Shown one piece after another: positions 22,033-33,114 of a stretch of 64,000 nt of DNA; position 1 is the stretch's first letter; the number at the start of each line of letters is the position of its first letter. Source of the DNA: Diploptera punctata. Its lineage: Eukaryota; Arthropoda; Insecta; Blattodea; Blaberidae. The translations under genes were made by a program, and so were the position numbers. The notes beneath the pieces were generated by a model. That model searched no databases. It had not been told where the DNA came from and worked only from the letters and a program-made list of their open reading frames with translations. The stretch spans positions 186,001 through 250,000 of the forward strand of contig JASPKZ010008350.1 in the NCBI GenBank assembly GCA_030220185.1, given 5' to 3'.

Positions 22033-22932
22033 AGCACTGGCACTATCGATCATCGGTTTAATGCCAACACGGTCATAAACCCTCCATAAATCCTTATACA
22101 GAGCTAATATTTTCCATTTACTCCCTGTACAATTTACTTCGTCGGCCGCGGTGGACTAGTGGTTATGCTCCTTGCCTCTGGTCCCAAGGGTCGCGGGTTC
22201 AAACCCGGCCGGGGTCGATGGATTTTTTAGGACGGAAAAATCCAAGGAGCAAGTCCTCCGGGAGGGACTTTAAGCCGTGGGTCCCGAGTCTGAAGATTTT
22301 CAGGCTCATAAAAAATCCTTAAGCCTGAATGAAAAGGCCTCTAAGCAAAATTTACCGAATTTTCCCGTCCTAGTACTACCTTGGTTTCCTAGATGTCAGT
22401 ATGAGGCGGAACGCTGACCACGTACCACTCAAAATGACATCTATACGAAAACAAGTGTAACTAAATTAGTATGGTTCAAATTCTTCCCTGTAGGGGGAGA
22501 GCGCCTAAATCTCTGTAAAGGGAAAACATAGGCTTACAATACAAAAAAAAAATACAATTTACTTCTATCAAATCATGGTTAGAGTCATTCTTGCACCAGA
22601 TTCTTCCCCGCATAATGGACGCTTTCCCTCTGATTTTCCCACAAGAAGTTTTAAAACTCCTCTTTCATTCTGCATTTGTGCCACATGGACTAACCACTGC
22701 AGTCTAAGAGTTTCCCATAAAGATCGCATATCTCACTTGGGCCTGGGATTTTCTCAATTCACCTGTTTCTTTTTCTTTTGGCCAAAAACATTCCTAAGCA
22801 CTTTAATCTCAAGTAGTAACATAAGCGACTATATTTTGTATCCATATAAATGGAGAAATCGCCATTTTACATATTTTGATCAAACATTCTTTGAGAAAAG
22901 TTGGGATGAAAGGTCCCTGTAAAGCATAAATT
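22033..22932 (-). mobile_element. RTE-like LINE R1, old copy carrying a SINE-A
   Basis: The left part has gcactggcactatcgatcat, the R1 3' terminus; the right part, 22566-22932, covers the segment encoding the GRPR- and LYGCET-type blocks, heavily mutated. Interrupted exactly at 22141-22552 by a SINE-A with perfect TSD. Confidence 0.75.
22141..22552 (+). repeat. SINE-A copy, full length with 13-bp TSD
   Basis: Head gtcggccgcggtggactagt (A box), B box gggttcaaacccggcc, body atggattttttaggacgg, 3' module gagcgcctaaatctctgtaa, A-rich end. Flanked by tacaatttacttc at 22128-22140 and 22553-22565. Best SINE-A reference in the window. Confidence 0.93.
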
Positions 22933-22934
22933 AT

Positions 22935-25900
22935 TTTTTGTTATAGGCCTACTATTCAGTAGGATTACTATATGTAATAAAAAAATAGCAGGAAGTAATA
23001 TCTGTGAAGTTTGGTAATATAAAAAGCTTAACCCAAAGACAACACAAATTCTCAACTCGTTTCCGGCTGATGGATACAAATTCTAAATCATAATTTTTAG
23101 GTTCTTGATAATATATTGAAATTTTCGCAACCCCGCGAGAAAAGTAACACAAGTTAAAAATATTTGTTTGTCCAAGAGAGCAAAAATAAAATTTGTGAAA
23201 TCTTGAAATAGAGCTTAACCAAAGAGTTAAATTAAAATGAACTTTTAGCCAATAGCAATTAATTGTTTATTAGATTAAGGAGCACATTACGCAGGACTCT
23301 TAAAATCTACCCTTATTATAACTTGTGTCGTTTTTCTTGTGTTAAGTTAATTTCCTTTTGGACACTTTATTATCTAATAATGAATAACTGTGTGTTTTAT
23401 TCTACCTTTATTTTATTTTAACACAGATATATGAAAAAAATGATAACGTTCACAAAAAAAAGTAAAAAACCTAAATAATAAAACAAGCCAAGGGCTCAAC
23501 TGCACTTCTACTAGCGCTTGATTTCTCAGTTATATTGTTGTAAACTATAGCTCTTCTGTATTTACTAACATTATTTAATATTTTAAACTTTTTCAATCAA
23601 TTTTTACAACATTATTAGACAATTCTCAAGTATTTATTTAAATATGCAAATCACAATATTATGACACTGTTAAACAATATTGTGATGCTAACTGCTATTT
23701 TCTCCACAGAGTATATTACTTAGTCTATGATTTTTCTATCGCTGTTTTGGGTTATCGCTGGTTGGATCAGTGTTAGGGAGTGATAAGTAAGTGTACACCC
23801 ATTTTTAATAAACGTTTGATAATTTTAACATAATTAATATATTTTTAACATAAATTAGGGGATTTATTGTAAATATTGGTTATTTAAATTTCATAGCGAC
23901 GGGTAGTAAGAGTAACCGGTTCAATTGTGGGTTATCGGTGGCTCTATAAACTGGCGCATGCGCACTGTTGTTCTATAGGACTTTGAAATTATTTCACGCT
24001 AGTTTAAGTGCAGTTTTTCCCAAGTTACTGAAAAGAAAAATCAAGATACTTGTGATTTAAAAACATTAACATAATTTTGCGAGATGCGATTTGAACGAAT
24101 TAAGTCCAAACAATCGTCTTTCTTTGTTATTTTTTGGATAAGCTCTCAGCTGAACAATGGCCACCTTTGGTTTTTTCTTTAAAACTTCGAATTCTGTAAA
24201 CTCTGAGCTCTTGTACGACATCTTAAAAGTAGAACGAATCTGGCCTGAACTTCTCAAACCCAAGAATTTTTAAATCCGCCATTTTTATAGAGTTTCCGTG
24301 TTTATCTTTAGAGTAGTTAGTTTCCATCATGCCACAAATGTTTTCTAAAAAAACAGAATGAGCCATTTAATTGACTTTATATGGATTTCCACGTTTTTTG
24401 TCGTTCGTATTATAGTGGCATAGGCTACTGCTGAGGAAGGACAATTGGGCCGTTTTTAACCGATTTTTTAAATTCATTATCTGAATGTATACCACCATCA
24501 TCATTCTGGTTATGGCCACAGATAAACAATTTGCGATTTATTACTTTTATTTTTAGTATTTTTATTTACAGCAGCATTGCAATAGTACAGCGATTCTTGT
24601 TTTGTCCGTAGCAATTATGGGACTAAAATGCAAGAAGTTTTTATTATCAATGGCGGCAGCTTTTTTTCAAAACTTATAAATACAATAGCCTATTTCATTA
24701 GCGCTGCGGTGCCCTTCGGTCTCATGCAAAAAACAGCATTCTGCAATGTCATTAGGCCTACCAATTTCGCTAATTGTAAAGTTATTAGAATTAATTTTGG
24801 TTGTAATAAAACATCGATAAATTTCCTTTAGGGCTCCGCATGATTGCTTAAAGATCAAATATGTCAAAACAAATATAGTACAGATTTTATCAACTATAGA
24901 TATTAATCGTGGATATAAAATAATTATTAAGTAAAACATTTTGTACGCTAGGCCTATATGTTTACAGAAAATATTTAGTCCCCTGTTCAAATTTTACTGT
25001 AGTTATAAATCTAATCACTGTATTCCCAGGGTGTCAACCTTTATTCTTACTTATTTATTTCGATTGTTATAAATAATAATAATACATAACTTTGTCCTGT
25101 AAAATGCTATTAAATCCACATAGTTATTATTAACATATAGACTATACAATTATTGTCACAACTAAAAATCAAAATAATATCAATATCGCAATAAGAAATG
25201 TTGCATATCACAAAACAAACTTCACTGATTGTCTTACCTCAAACAGGAATACTATCATAAATCCAAATATATATATTTATTGTATTAAATTTAAGACAGG
25301 ACACGAGAAAGTCACAATTCAAGATAAGCCGGTTTTCTTAAACAACGCAGAAACCAACAACCGTCGGTGGTAGACACAACTGCAATGAGATACCCTTCTT
25401 GATTCGTAAAAGCAATTAGCAGGAAAACACGTATCGACACTAGCTCCCTCACGTAAAAATTATCAGAGTTTAACTTGAGACATTTTTCCTGAATAAATAC
25501 TAATACGTATATTTAGCATTTAAATATCACATAGGCATGAAATTAAAAAAAAAATCGAGGGGTCACTCTTCTCTTGGGGGTGCGTTATATTTGAGTAAAT
25601 ATTAATTATTTTAGTAATATTTCTTTATATTGAATATAAATGATTTAAAGAATTAATTATCAATTTACATTCGTAGATAGATAAAATGATTATTTAATGT
25701 CAGTATTATGTGTTATTGTATGTAGATAATATATTTAAGAAACTTTATAGTTCTGAATTAGTAACGATTCTTTTAATTTGAATGTATATAAGTCTACTGA
25801 CCGAAAAGTACTATGGTATATTTCAAAATAAAAGGTTATAACTGACATTTACCTAAAAATATTAAATTTTCAAATAATAGCCAATCACAGCAAAGATAGA

Positions 25901-25990
25901 AGTAAATTACTCCAATAATGTTTATTCTTAGGAAAGATTTGAAAGTAAGTCTACATTTGAAAAGTCGGAAGGGTAAACTACATCCACCGT
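22935..25990. other. 3-kb AT-rich region without recognised features
   Basis: Longest stretch in the window without a recognisable transposon. Only short ORFs (none above 107 codons), A/T runs and no repeat boundaries. It may be old, eroded transposon DNA or unique non-coding DNA; conserved regulatory elements cannot be judged without comparison. Confidence 0.5.
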
Positions 25991-26010
25991 ATTGTTAGAA
26001 ACTAACCTCA

Positions 26011-26258
26011 ACTATAGTGATTTCATTTTTGCAGAGGTTTCAAGATATGATTCGTCCAATATTCTCCGTTGGCTACCTCCCACTCCTTATAACTCCTCAC
26101 GTGACAGTCACATGATAAGCCGGTCCTCCTGCAGAGTTGCTTTGATGTTCGAGTATGTTTGCGCAGCTTCACGGAGCTGAGGGTGGTTGCTCATGTGAGT
26201 AGTGGGAGATACAGTGACTTGACCTTGAAACCGCTTGCGAAAACGAAATCACTATAGT
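26011..26258. mobile_element. Inverted-repeat element (MITE-like), 248 bp
   Basis: Left end actatagtgatttc (26011-26024) and right end its exact reverse complement (26245-26258); the match continues imperfectly inward (atttttgcag versus cttgcgaaaac reversed). The interior is GC-richer than its surroundings. The target duplication is not clear because the ends are themselves palindromic (ctatag). Confidence 0.55.
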
Positions 26259-26401
26259 GCAAAGTAATCATTAACTTAAATTCGGACGGTTGATATGTGC
26301 ACCGAGTCCCATTCTATTCCTGCCACAATTCCAATCTTGCATTTAGCAGTATCCTGTTTATTTTCAGCCTAGATAAATTAAGGCCATGAAATTCTTTTCT
26401 T

Positions 26402-27343
26402 CCATTCTTCTTCTTCTTCTTAATCATAATTTGTAGGATTCTCATCCTGTTTATTTCCAAAATCACTCCAAGGAGGAAGACGTATTGGATGTGCATTTAC
26501 TGTATATCCATCTCTTAGTGGTCTTCCTCTTGTTCTTCTCCCATTCATTTGTCTATCTTCTTTAGCTCTTTTTTGCAAGTCGGTTGTCTTACATTCTTTT
26601 TATATGCCCCTTCCAATATTTACGTCTATCTATAATACATTTTGTTATGTTTTGAATATGACATTTGTCCCTAATTTCTGTGTTGTGTATTTTATCAAAT
26701 AATGTTTTCCCCTGAATAGTTATTAAGATCTTCATTTCACAGTTGCCTATTATTTGTTTAGTTTTTGTTGTATCAGCGCTAGTTCCTGCTCCATATAAGA
26801 TAAGTGTTCGAACTATCGTTTTGTATATGCGGGTTTTGCTTTCAATTGACATTATGTTTGTTGCGCCAAATAAAATATTTCGTTTATCCTGATATTTGAG
26901 CTGCTTTATCATCTTGTTTCTTTAATTATGTTATTACATTTTTAGCATTTGTTATTAATACACCTAAAAAATTAAATTCTGATACTTGTTCTATAATTTT
27001 TTTTTTCCCACTTCTAATTTGCATCTTACTGGTTCTTTTCATATTGTTAAGCATTTTGTCTTATTTGTATTAATTTCCATATTGTATTTTCTGGCATTTA
27101 TATTAAATTGATGTAAAGATCTTTGTAAATTATCTTCAGATTCTGAAAAGAGAACATCATCTACGTAACATATCAAGTGAAATCTAGTTTTTTTTCCATT
27201 TTATAACCCAAACACGATGATATGTTTTCAATAACTTTATACATTATAATATTAAACAAGAATGGGCTTAAAGAGTCACCTTGCCTGATACCTTTTGTGA
27301 GCGTTATTTCTTCAGTTTGCTGTTCTTTTACTTTGTTTCTTCC

Positions 27344-27345
<2 letters not shown>
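26402..27345 (-). mobile_element. RT-containing LINE lineage R4, degraded
   Basis: Reading from 27345: GRNKVKEQQTEEITL, GIRQGDSLSPFLFN, a frameshift, then CYVDDVLFSESEDNLQRSLH with a YVDD catalytic box (about 27150). Next come EQVSEFNFLGVLITNAKN and SKTRIYKTIVRTLILYGAG with a broken C-terminus. The 3' end has a (GAA)n tail near 26402. GIRQGDSLSPFLFN and YxDD are RT motifs of LINE proteins. Many stops and shifts. Confidence 0.75.

Positions 27346-27378
<33 letters not shown>
27346..27378. repeat. (TA)n microsatellite
   Basis: TA repeat with one TG interruption, at the 5' break of the R4 LINE. Confidence 0.95.
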
Positions 27379-27387
<9 letters not shown>

Positions 27388-27699
27388 GCTGGAATAATAA
27401 ACTACCATACTAACCAATACTAAAAACTAATATAGCCATCACTGGGTCTAAAATTCAAGAGCTACTGTTTGAATTGCATCAAGATGGAGTAAATTGAATT
27501 CCGACATGGTTGTATACAATCTCTACTAATACGCTGTTTTTAAATTTTATGAATACTAAGCCATTTAATTTTGAACATTAATGACGACACTTCCTTCTCC
27601 GAGCTGCTGGATTTGGTCCAGAGAGTGATAAACATTTAATTAGCACGGGCTCAGAGAAGCAAGGAGAAATGTATGACATTAGTTGTGACAGGTGTACCG

Positions 27700-27937
27700 C
27701 CTTTGTGACGTCATCACAGTCATTTGTCTGAGTTGTGATTCAACAAGCCCCTGTAGTGCAGAGTAACATTTGTTGCCGGTATGGGACTTAGTGCTTGACA
27801 CATTGTTGTACTGTGTTTGCTCCCGCGAGATCATTCTCCATTCTCTTTGCTGTAAATTCTGCATCTGTTTTTCGTTATGTGGGGAAAATGGACCATTTCA
27901 ACTGTCACTCCCCGAGGGAAGCGGCAGGCTAGGACAG
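27700..27937 (+). promoter_or_regulatory. Possible promoter/5' UTR segment
   Basis: Unlike its AT-rich surroundings, this segment is GC-balanced with several CpGs and contains tgacgtca (27707-27714), the established CRE core for CREB/ATF factors. It lies about 225 bases upstream of a candidate start codon. Inference only: no transcript evidence, and it could be an unrecognised repeat. Confidence 0.25.
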
Positions 27938-28030
27938 ATGGCGGAGAAGAACTTCAGAATAAAGAATAAGAATAAAAAGACCGAGGAGGAAACAAAATTG
28001 TTGAAAGATCTCAATATAACAGAAGTACTG
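27938..28030 (+). CDS. Candidate first coding exon (31 codons), function unknown
   Basis: ATG at 27938 in a favourable context (gacagATGg) opens 31 codons beginning MAEKNFRIKNKNKKTEEETK, a lysine/glutamate-rich start. A potential splice donor (ctg|gtaata, 28031) follows in phase 0. The reading frame stays open upstream to 27770. I do not recognise the protein and cannot see a matching downstream exon in the window, so this is the only host-gene candidate but a weak one. It could be chance: the frame closes after 28063 if unspliced. Confidence 0.25.
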
Positions 28031-28064
28031 GTAATAAAAAAAATACCTAGTAATTGTAATTAAA

Positions 28065-28540
28065 AGGTAAAGACTAAATCATTTGAAAGTAAATAAAACG
28101 ACATTAATATTATATCAGTGTCATAACACCATAATACAATTATGGCATAGCTGTATAAACACATCTATATCTACCTATTTCCTATATGTTTATTTTTTTT
28201 TTAATTTCACAAAGTTTATTATATCTCTGTAATTAAAACTTATTTTCATCAAATGTGCGCATGTCAAGTTTTGAATTTTTCTCCCTCGTGCTAAAACCCG
28301 AGTAATAAATTCTCTCCCAACAAAAACACTGACTTGTTTGTGTAACATTAAAATGATTTTGTTAACTGGTATTGAAGATGTCATAGTGAAGACGTACGCG
28401 TAGGTGGGGAATAATATACAGATGGATCTTAAAAACTGGATAGCGTTACTGTGAACTGGATTGAGTTGGCTGACCATTAGGAACATGAATTAATATATTT
28501 AAAAAAATACAGTAACTTCAGTAGCAATAGCAGCATAACT
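28065..28540. other. No feature recognised
   Basis: AT-rich; if the exon above is real this would be intron. Confidence 0.35.
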
Positions 28541-28544
28541 GAAT

Positions 28545-29925
28545 CTGTAGATTTATGGGGCGGACATAAGCTCTCCATACATCCCTATCCTGCGCTAATA
28601 TTTTCCAATCATACCCTGTATAATCTACTTCCCTCAAATCATTGTTAATGTTACTCTTCGACCATATTCTTGATTTACCAACTGGGCATTTCCTCCTGGT
28701 TTTCCTACAAGAGGTTCCATGCACGTCTTCCATTCCCCATTCGTGCCACATGTTCTGCCCATCGCAGTCTACGTGACGTAATTGTTCTTATTATATCTGG
28801 TTTCCTATAAAGACAATGTACCTCACTGTTATGTATCCTTCCCCATTCACCTGTCTGTTCATCTCTCTTTGGTCCAAACATTTTCCTAAGACCCTTATTC
28901 TCAAATACTCGTAATCTTCTTTCCTCCCTTAAAGTAAGAGTTAATGTTTCGCATCCATATAATATATATATAATATATATATTTTTTTTTTCAAATGCCT
29001 CAGGTTTGTCTTTCGACATTCCTGGTTTCTCTCCTGGCATGGCGTACTTGTAGCCCACTTCTGAGGTTGGGGCGCCTGGAATTCGGGGTTACGTTGCCCC
29101 GATGATATGATGGGTGATGATGATGATAATGGTGCGCCAGGAGAGTCCCTAATCCTAAGCTTAACCTAAGATGAATGTGAATGATGATGATTGCGATGGC
29201 CATATGATTTCGGGCACCGTTTGGGCCTTAAAGTTTTCCTGACATTTGTCTTACAGGTGAGGAAAAACCCCGGTAAAACCCTCACCCAGAAAACCTGTCC
29301 CGACCGGGGATCGAACCCGGGCCCGCTGCGTGACAAGGCAGCACGCTACCCCGAGACCACAGCGATGGACCATCCATATAATATAACTGGTAGAATAATA
29401 GTTTTATATATTTTCAGTTAAACATTTTTTTAAAGGAGTTGGGACGACGACTGTCCCTACAATGCAAAATAGCATGCATTTCCAGAATTGAGCCTATGTT
29501 TAATTTCTCTATGTATCTCGTTGATATTTGTAAGTATTGTTCCTAGGTATTTGAATTCAATTACTTCTTCAAAATTTCCCTCATTTGTCATTAGTTGTCC
29601 ATTTCCATTATATAATGTATTTCTATGTGTGAACATACATTTAGTTTTTTTAATGTTTACTTCCGTCCCAATTTCTTAGTGTTCCTCAGTAGCGTGTCGT
29701 GTTGGCTCTTAGTATCTCCTCGCTATCGCCCAATAATACTACTACATCATCAGCATAAACTAAAAGCTTATTAATACCATTGTGTTGCAGGCTTTCTTCA
29801 TCCTTTAAAGATTTAATGGCATGTTATAGCACAAAATTGAATACGAGTAGTAGAGGATATAGTGCATTTCCTTGCTTTAATTCATTGTGAATTCCAATAA
29901 TATCCGAAAACTGTTTGCCTAGCAG
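28545..29925 (-). mobile_element. RTE-like LINE R1 copy carrying a composite SINE
   Basis: The left part encodes PKRDEQTGEWGRIHNS and SRRLRWAEHVARMGNGRRAW on the minus strand. The right part, 29386-29925, continues upstream through the YADDVVVLLGDSEEI catalytic box (about 29720-29760) to a truncated end. Interrupted at 28967-29370 by a SINE with 15-bp TSD. Many stops. Confidence 0.85.
28967..29370 (-). repeat. Composite SINE (B head plus C central domain), 15-bp TSD
   Basis: The minus-strand head is SINE-B (gatcgaacccgggcccgc reversed B box; gcacgctaccccgagaccac reversed A box). Beyond the gccatatgatttcg module, where B copies normally carry caccggtgtggaaagcaacg, it carries the SINE-C core (ctctcctggcatggcg to gcgccaggagag). 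A poly-T tail at 28981-28990 is the A tail reversed. TSD catccatataatata at 28952-28966 and 29371-29385. Confidence 0.88.
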
Positions 29926-29949
29926 CATAGGAGACGTAATTCATAGTGT

Positions 29950-30190
29950 CACTAAATTGACAATATTTTTTTATTTAGGAATATTCCCGCAATACAGTGT
30001 TTCTCCTTCAACCCAAAGTGATTGTCGCCATAGGTTCCTGTTTAAAGCATCTTCTTCCCTCAAATCTCTAGCTTCCATACTTATCTTCACTCCATCCATT
30101 CGTCGTTCTCTAGGCCTGCCTGTTCCACTTCTTGCATTAGCTTTCCAATTAAGGATCTTGCTTGGTATTCTCTCTTCTTCCATTCTTATA
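29950..30190 (-). mobile_element. RTE-like LINE C-terminal fragment (another lineage)
   Basis: The minus-strand ORF 29971-30183 reads PSKILNWKANARSGTGRPRE, then RRMDGVKISMEARDLREEDA and NRNLWR. GRPRERRMDGV and the trailing acidic DLREEDA are typical of RTE C-termini. Directly abuts the R1 copy. Confidence 0.7.
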
Positions 30191-31165
30191 AGGTGTCCAT
30201 GTCATACGTATTAAGTTATATTGCCAATTTGGAGTGCAGTAAATTGACAATTATAATACTTAATATATTATTATAATAAATTAAATGATACATTTACAAA
30301 TTTCAAGAAATAAACTGTAGATTTACTTATGCATAACTTAGAACATAATATTTTATCTGAAAATGTAGAAAATGACCGTGTTGTATAACGGTTAGCATGT
30401 CTGACCAACATTCCAGAGGCCCAGTTGGATTTAAGGCCGTATTATAGAATTTTTTTATCTTTCAATACCTACACATTTGGAAGAGGACCCTCTTAAACTA
30501 GTGATAATTTTATAGCTACTTGATAAGAGAAATGGCGATATATGGTTAAGAAATCTGAAATTAAGAATGAGGGACGCTAACCACGAACTCTCTGTGTTCT
30601 GACTTCTGCTAGCCAGAGACAGCAAACCTTCACTCTTCGTTTCACGAATATATTGCAGCAAAATGATATGCCTAAGTGTGAAAATGTAATTAATGTTCAT
30701 TATCTGTAATTAAATTACGTAAATGTTGTGCAGAACTACGCCACTGTTGTTATTGTTTACGTCTTTTACAATATTACACTGTTTCCTTGAAGTTTCGGTT
30801 ATGGCAAATATAGGTAGATGGGTGAGTTAGGAAAAAATGAAGCCAAGCAAACAAGTGATATTTGACTTGTATATGCTCCTACATGGCTTGATCAATAAAC
30901 ATCATGTTTTGCAAGACAAGCCGTCTGTCAAGACAAACCATACCGGTTACATATGCCTTAATAAACCTCCGGATACCACAGCATGATCAACAATCTGCTA
31001 TACTATACCAGCTATACACTCTAAATATTATTTAATATTCATATTACAATGTCAAGAATCAAAATCCAAAAAGTTTTTTTTTGTGACAAATTCTAATGTA
31101 ATGAGTAGATAAACTGGAAACATATAAATAAAGGAAACTGTTATAGATGAAATCCAAGTACTCGC
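30191..31165. other. Mostly unassigned; one tRNA-like snippet
   Basis: A tRNA-like sequence at 30370-30435 (gaccgtgttgtataacggtt as a possible A box) may be a decayed SINE head. The rest is AT-rich. Confidence 0.35.
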
Positions 31166-31170
31166 TGGCG

Positions 31171-31171
<1 letters not shown>

Positions 31172-31229
<58 letters not shown>
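31172..31229. repeat. (TA)n microsatellite
   Basis: About 29 TA units without interruption. Confidence 0.97.
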
Positions 31230-31230
<1 letters not shown>

Positions 31231-31232
<2 letters not shown>

Positions 31233-31500
31233 ACCGAGCAGAAAGAACAAAAGATAACATGGAAAGAATGCATGAAGATAGTAATACAATTTCAGGAATG
31301 TTTCATATAAAAAGAATGGAAGACAACCGACTTGCAAAAAGAAATAAAGAAGATAGACCAATGGACGGGAAAAGAACAAGAGTAAGACTAGCCAAGAGAT
31401 AGATAGACAGTGAATGCACATCCAATACGTCTTCCTCCGAGGAGTGACTTTGTAAATAAACAGGATGAAAATCCTACAAATTATGATTAAGAAGAAGAAG
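31231..31500 (+). mobile_element. RTE-like LINE 3' end (R4 lineage)
   Basis: From 31308 onward it matches the reverse complement of 26405-26600 closely (gaagacaaccgacttgcaaa, atgcacatccaatacgtctt, aaacaggatgaaaatcctac), ending in (GAA)n. The segment just before (ataacatggaaagaatgcat) resembles the R3 WKENMK block. Confidence 0.7.
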
Positions 31501-31509
31501 ATAAGTAAT

Positions 31510-31983
31510 TTTTCTGTTATATGCACATGTACCCGCCATGTTTAGTTTGTCGCAATGTATACCATATAATTCATTAACCCTTAACATTTAATTTATTTAG
31601 GCGTAGCAGAGCACGCCGGGTATTTACTAGCATCTTTAACATATTCTTTAAATCAGGTATTAAAATTTTTGGTCCTGCCTCCTATGTAGAATTTATTGCA
31701 TTCTTTACATGTTAATTTCTTACTCTTTAATTGTTGAAATTATTATTTCCTCCTATGCTATTGCTTATTACGACCTAAATTATTTGTTTTCGATCCTGTA
31801 AGCTAAGTTTATATTTTATAAAGTTCTACCTACTTTTTTCCTGTGTATGTGAGTGTTGCCAATTGTTTCTTTTTGTTATGTGATTATTTTTTGAGTGTTA
31901 ATGTTGAGTATTTTTTTCTATTTTTATCAGTTGATTTATAATTTATTTTTCATGTATTTAATATATATTAATAGCATATCATA
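31510..31983. other. No coding feature; one repeat-H terminus
   Basis: gcagagcacgccgggtattt at about 31608-31627, followed by actag, matches the ends at 770-790 and 54505-54535. The rest is AT-rich. Confidence 0.4.
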
Positions 31984-32640
31984 GTCGGCCGCGGTGGCCT
32001 AGTGGTTATGCTCCTTACCTCTAGTCCCAGAATTGCGGATTCATACCCGACCGGGGTCGATGGATTTTTAGGATGGAAAAGAAGTCCTCGGGAATGACTA
32101 TGTTGTAAGTCCTGAGTCTGAAGATTTTTCCGGCTCGTAATAGAAGCTTAAGACTGGATAAAAATACTTCTGAGAAAAATTTAACAAACTTTCATCCACC
32201 CGACAAATTAGTTACCTTCTAGATATCGTCTCGAGCCGATGAACTAACCACATGTTCCTCGCTGACATATGTAGGAAAACAAGCGTAACTATCAATCAAG
32301 TTTTTTTTTGAGTCTGGAAACATCGTATCTCAATTTAATGTTGATTTGTTCTCGAACATGTTTCGATATAATCTTCCCAGACTCAAGCTGGGCAAGCTGA
32401 AGATGATATAGAAGATTATATCGAAATATGTTCGAGAACAAATCAACATTAAATTGATGTAAGATGTTTCCAGACTCAAAAAAAAAAAGAAACTTGATTA
32501 AAATAACCTCAAAATATTACTTCCTAAAATTATTTAATTAGCATAACTATATTCATCCGGTTAAGAAACTTCTCACTAGGAAAGCACCCTTGTCCCGCAG
32601 CGGGACGAACGTGGATCAATCATCATCATCAGCATCATTA
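31984..32640 (+). repeat. SINE-A copy (long-tail subtype) split by a foldback insertion
   Basis: Head gtcggccgcggtggcctagt, body gtcgatggatttttaggatg, tail gttcctcgctgacatatg then aagcgtaacta. After the insertion (32293-32540) it resumes with aagaaacttctcactaggaa and tgtcccgcagcgggac and ends in a (CAT)n run. Tail subtype as at 3667. Confidence 0.8.
32293..32540. mobile_element. Foldback insertion FB1, 248 bp
   Basis: Inverted repeat from about 32294 (aatcaag plus T-run, gagtctggaaacatc) to 32499 (gatgtttccagactc plus A-run, cttgatt), followed by a 41-nt single-copy end. Flanked by gcgtaactat/gcataactat (32283-32292, 32541-32550). Near the fold: ctgaaga (32397) then a stem gatata...tatatc then gaaa. 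No ORF. Confidence 0.75.
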
Positions 32641-33048
32641 GAGAGCGGATTTGTATGTTCTAAAAGCTAAGATTGCAACATAGTATAGCGATAAAATTAA
32701 TTTTATAAGTCTTTATATCCAATCAACCGAGTTTTTTATAACATAACTTACAAAAACGTTTCTCAAAAAAAATTGTGTGGCATCTAGGAATATTACATTT
32801 ATATTACACATCTAATTTATAAATTAAAAATAAATAGTGTTCTGTTTACATTATTTATTTTTAATTTAAAAGTAAGATGTGTAATATAAATGTAATTTGG
32901 TAGATGCCACACAAAATATTGAGAAATATTATTTGTACGAAAGTTATATTATAAAAAGTCAGTTGATTGGATATAAAGACTTGTTAAATTAATTCTATCA
33001 CAATACGATGCTGCAATCTTAACTTTTAGAACATTAAAATCCGCTTCC
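32641..33048. mobile_element. TA-flanked MITE, 408 bp, arms about 190 bp
   Basis: Long inverted repeat: left gagagcggatttgtatgttc, right its counterpart ending aaatccgcttcc. TA duplication at 32639-32640 and 33049-33050. The arms pair nearly to the centre (acatttatattacacatct versus agatgtgtaatataaatgt). Target and structure fit a Tc1/mariner-type MITE. It sits in the (CAT)n tail of the SINE-A. Confidence 0.8.
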
Positions 33049-33114
33049 TAATGATCATCATTATCATCATCATCATCAGTAGTATATCATCTACACATCT
33101 TACACACAATTTTT

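Noticed and set aside
24667..24990. 107-codon minus-strand ORF in the repeat-free region
   Set aside because: Composition follows the AT-rich background, with no motif, splice context or partner exon.
31052..31526. 155-codon minus-strand ORF with hydrophobic residues, possible membrane protein
   Set aside because: It reads through a (TA)n microsatellite (Ile-Tyr repeats) and antisense to a LINE 3' end; no independent coding signal.
31984..32490. LTR retrotransposon between similar SINE-A ends
   Set aside because: No LTR pair, primer-binding site or gag/pol; similarity is due to dispersed SINE copies.
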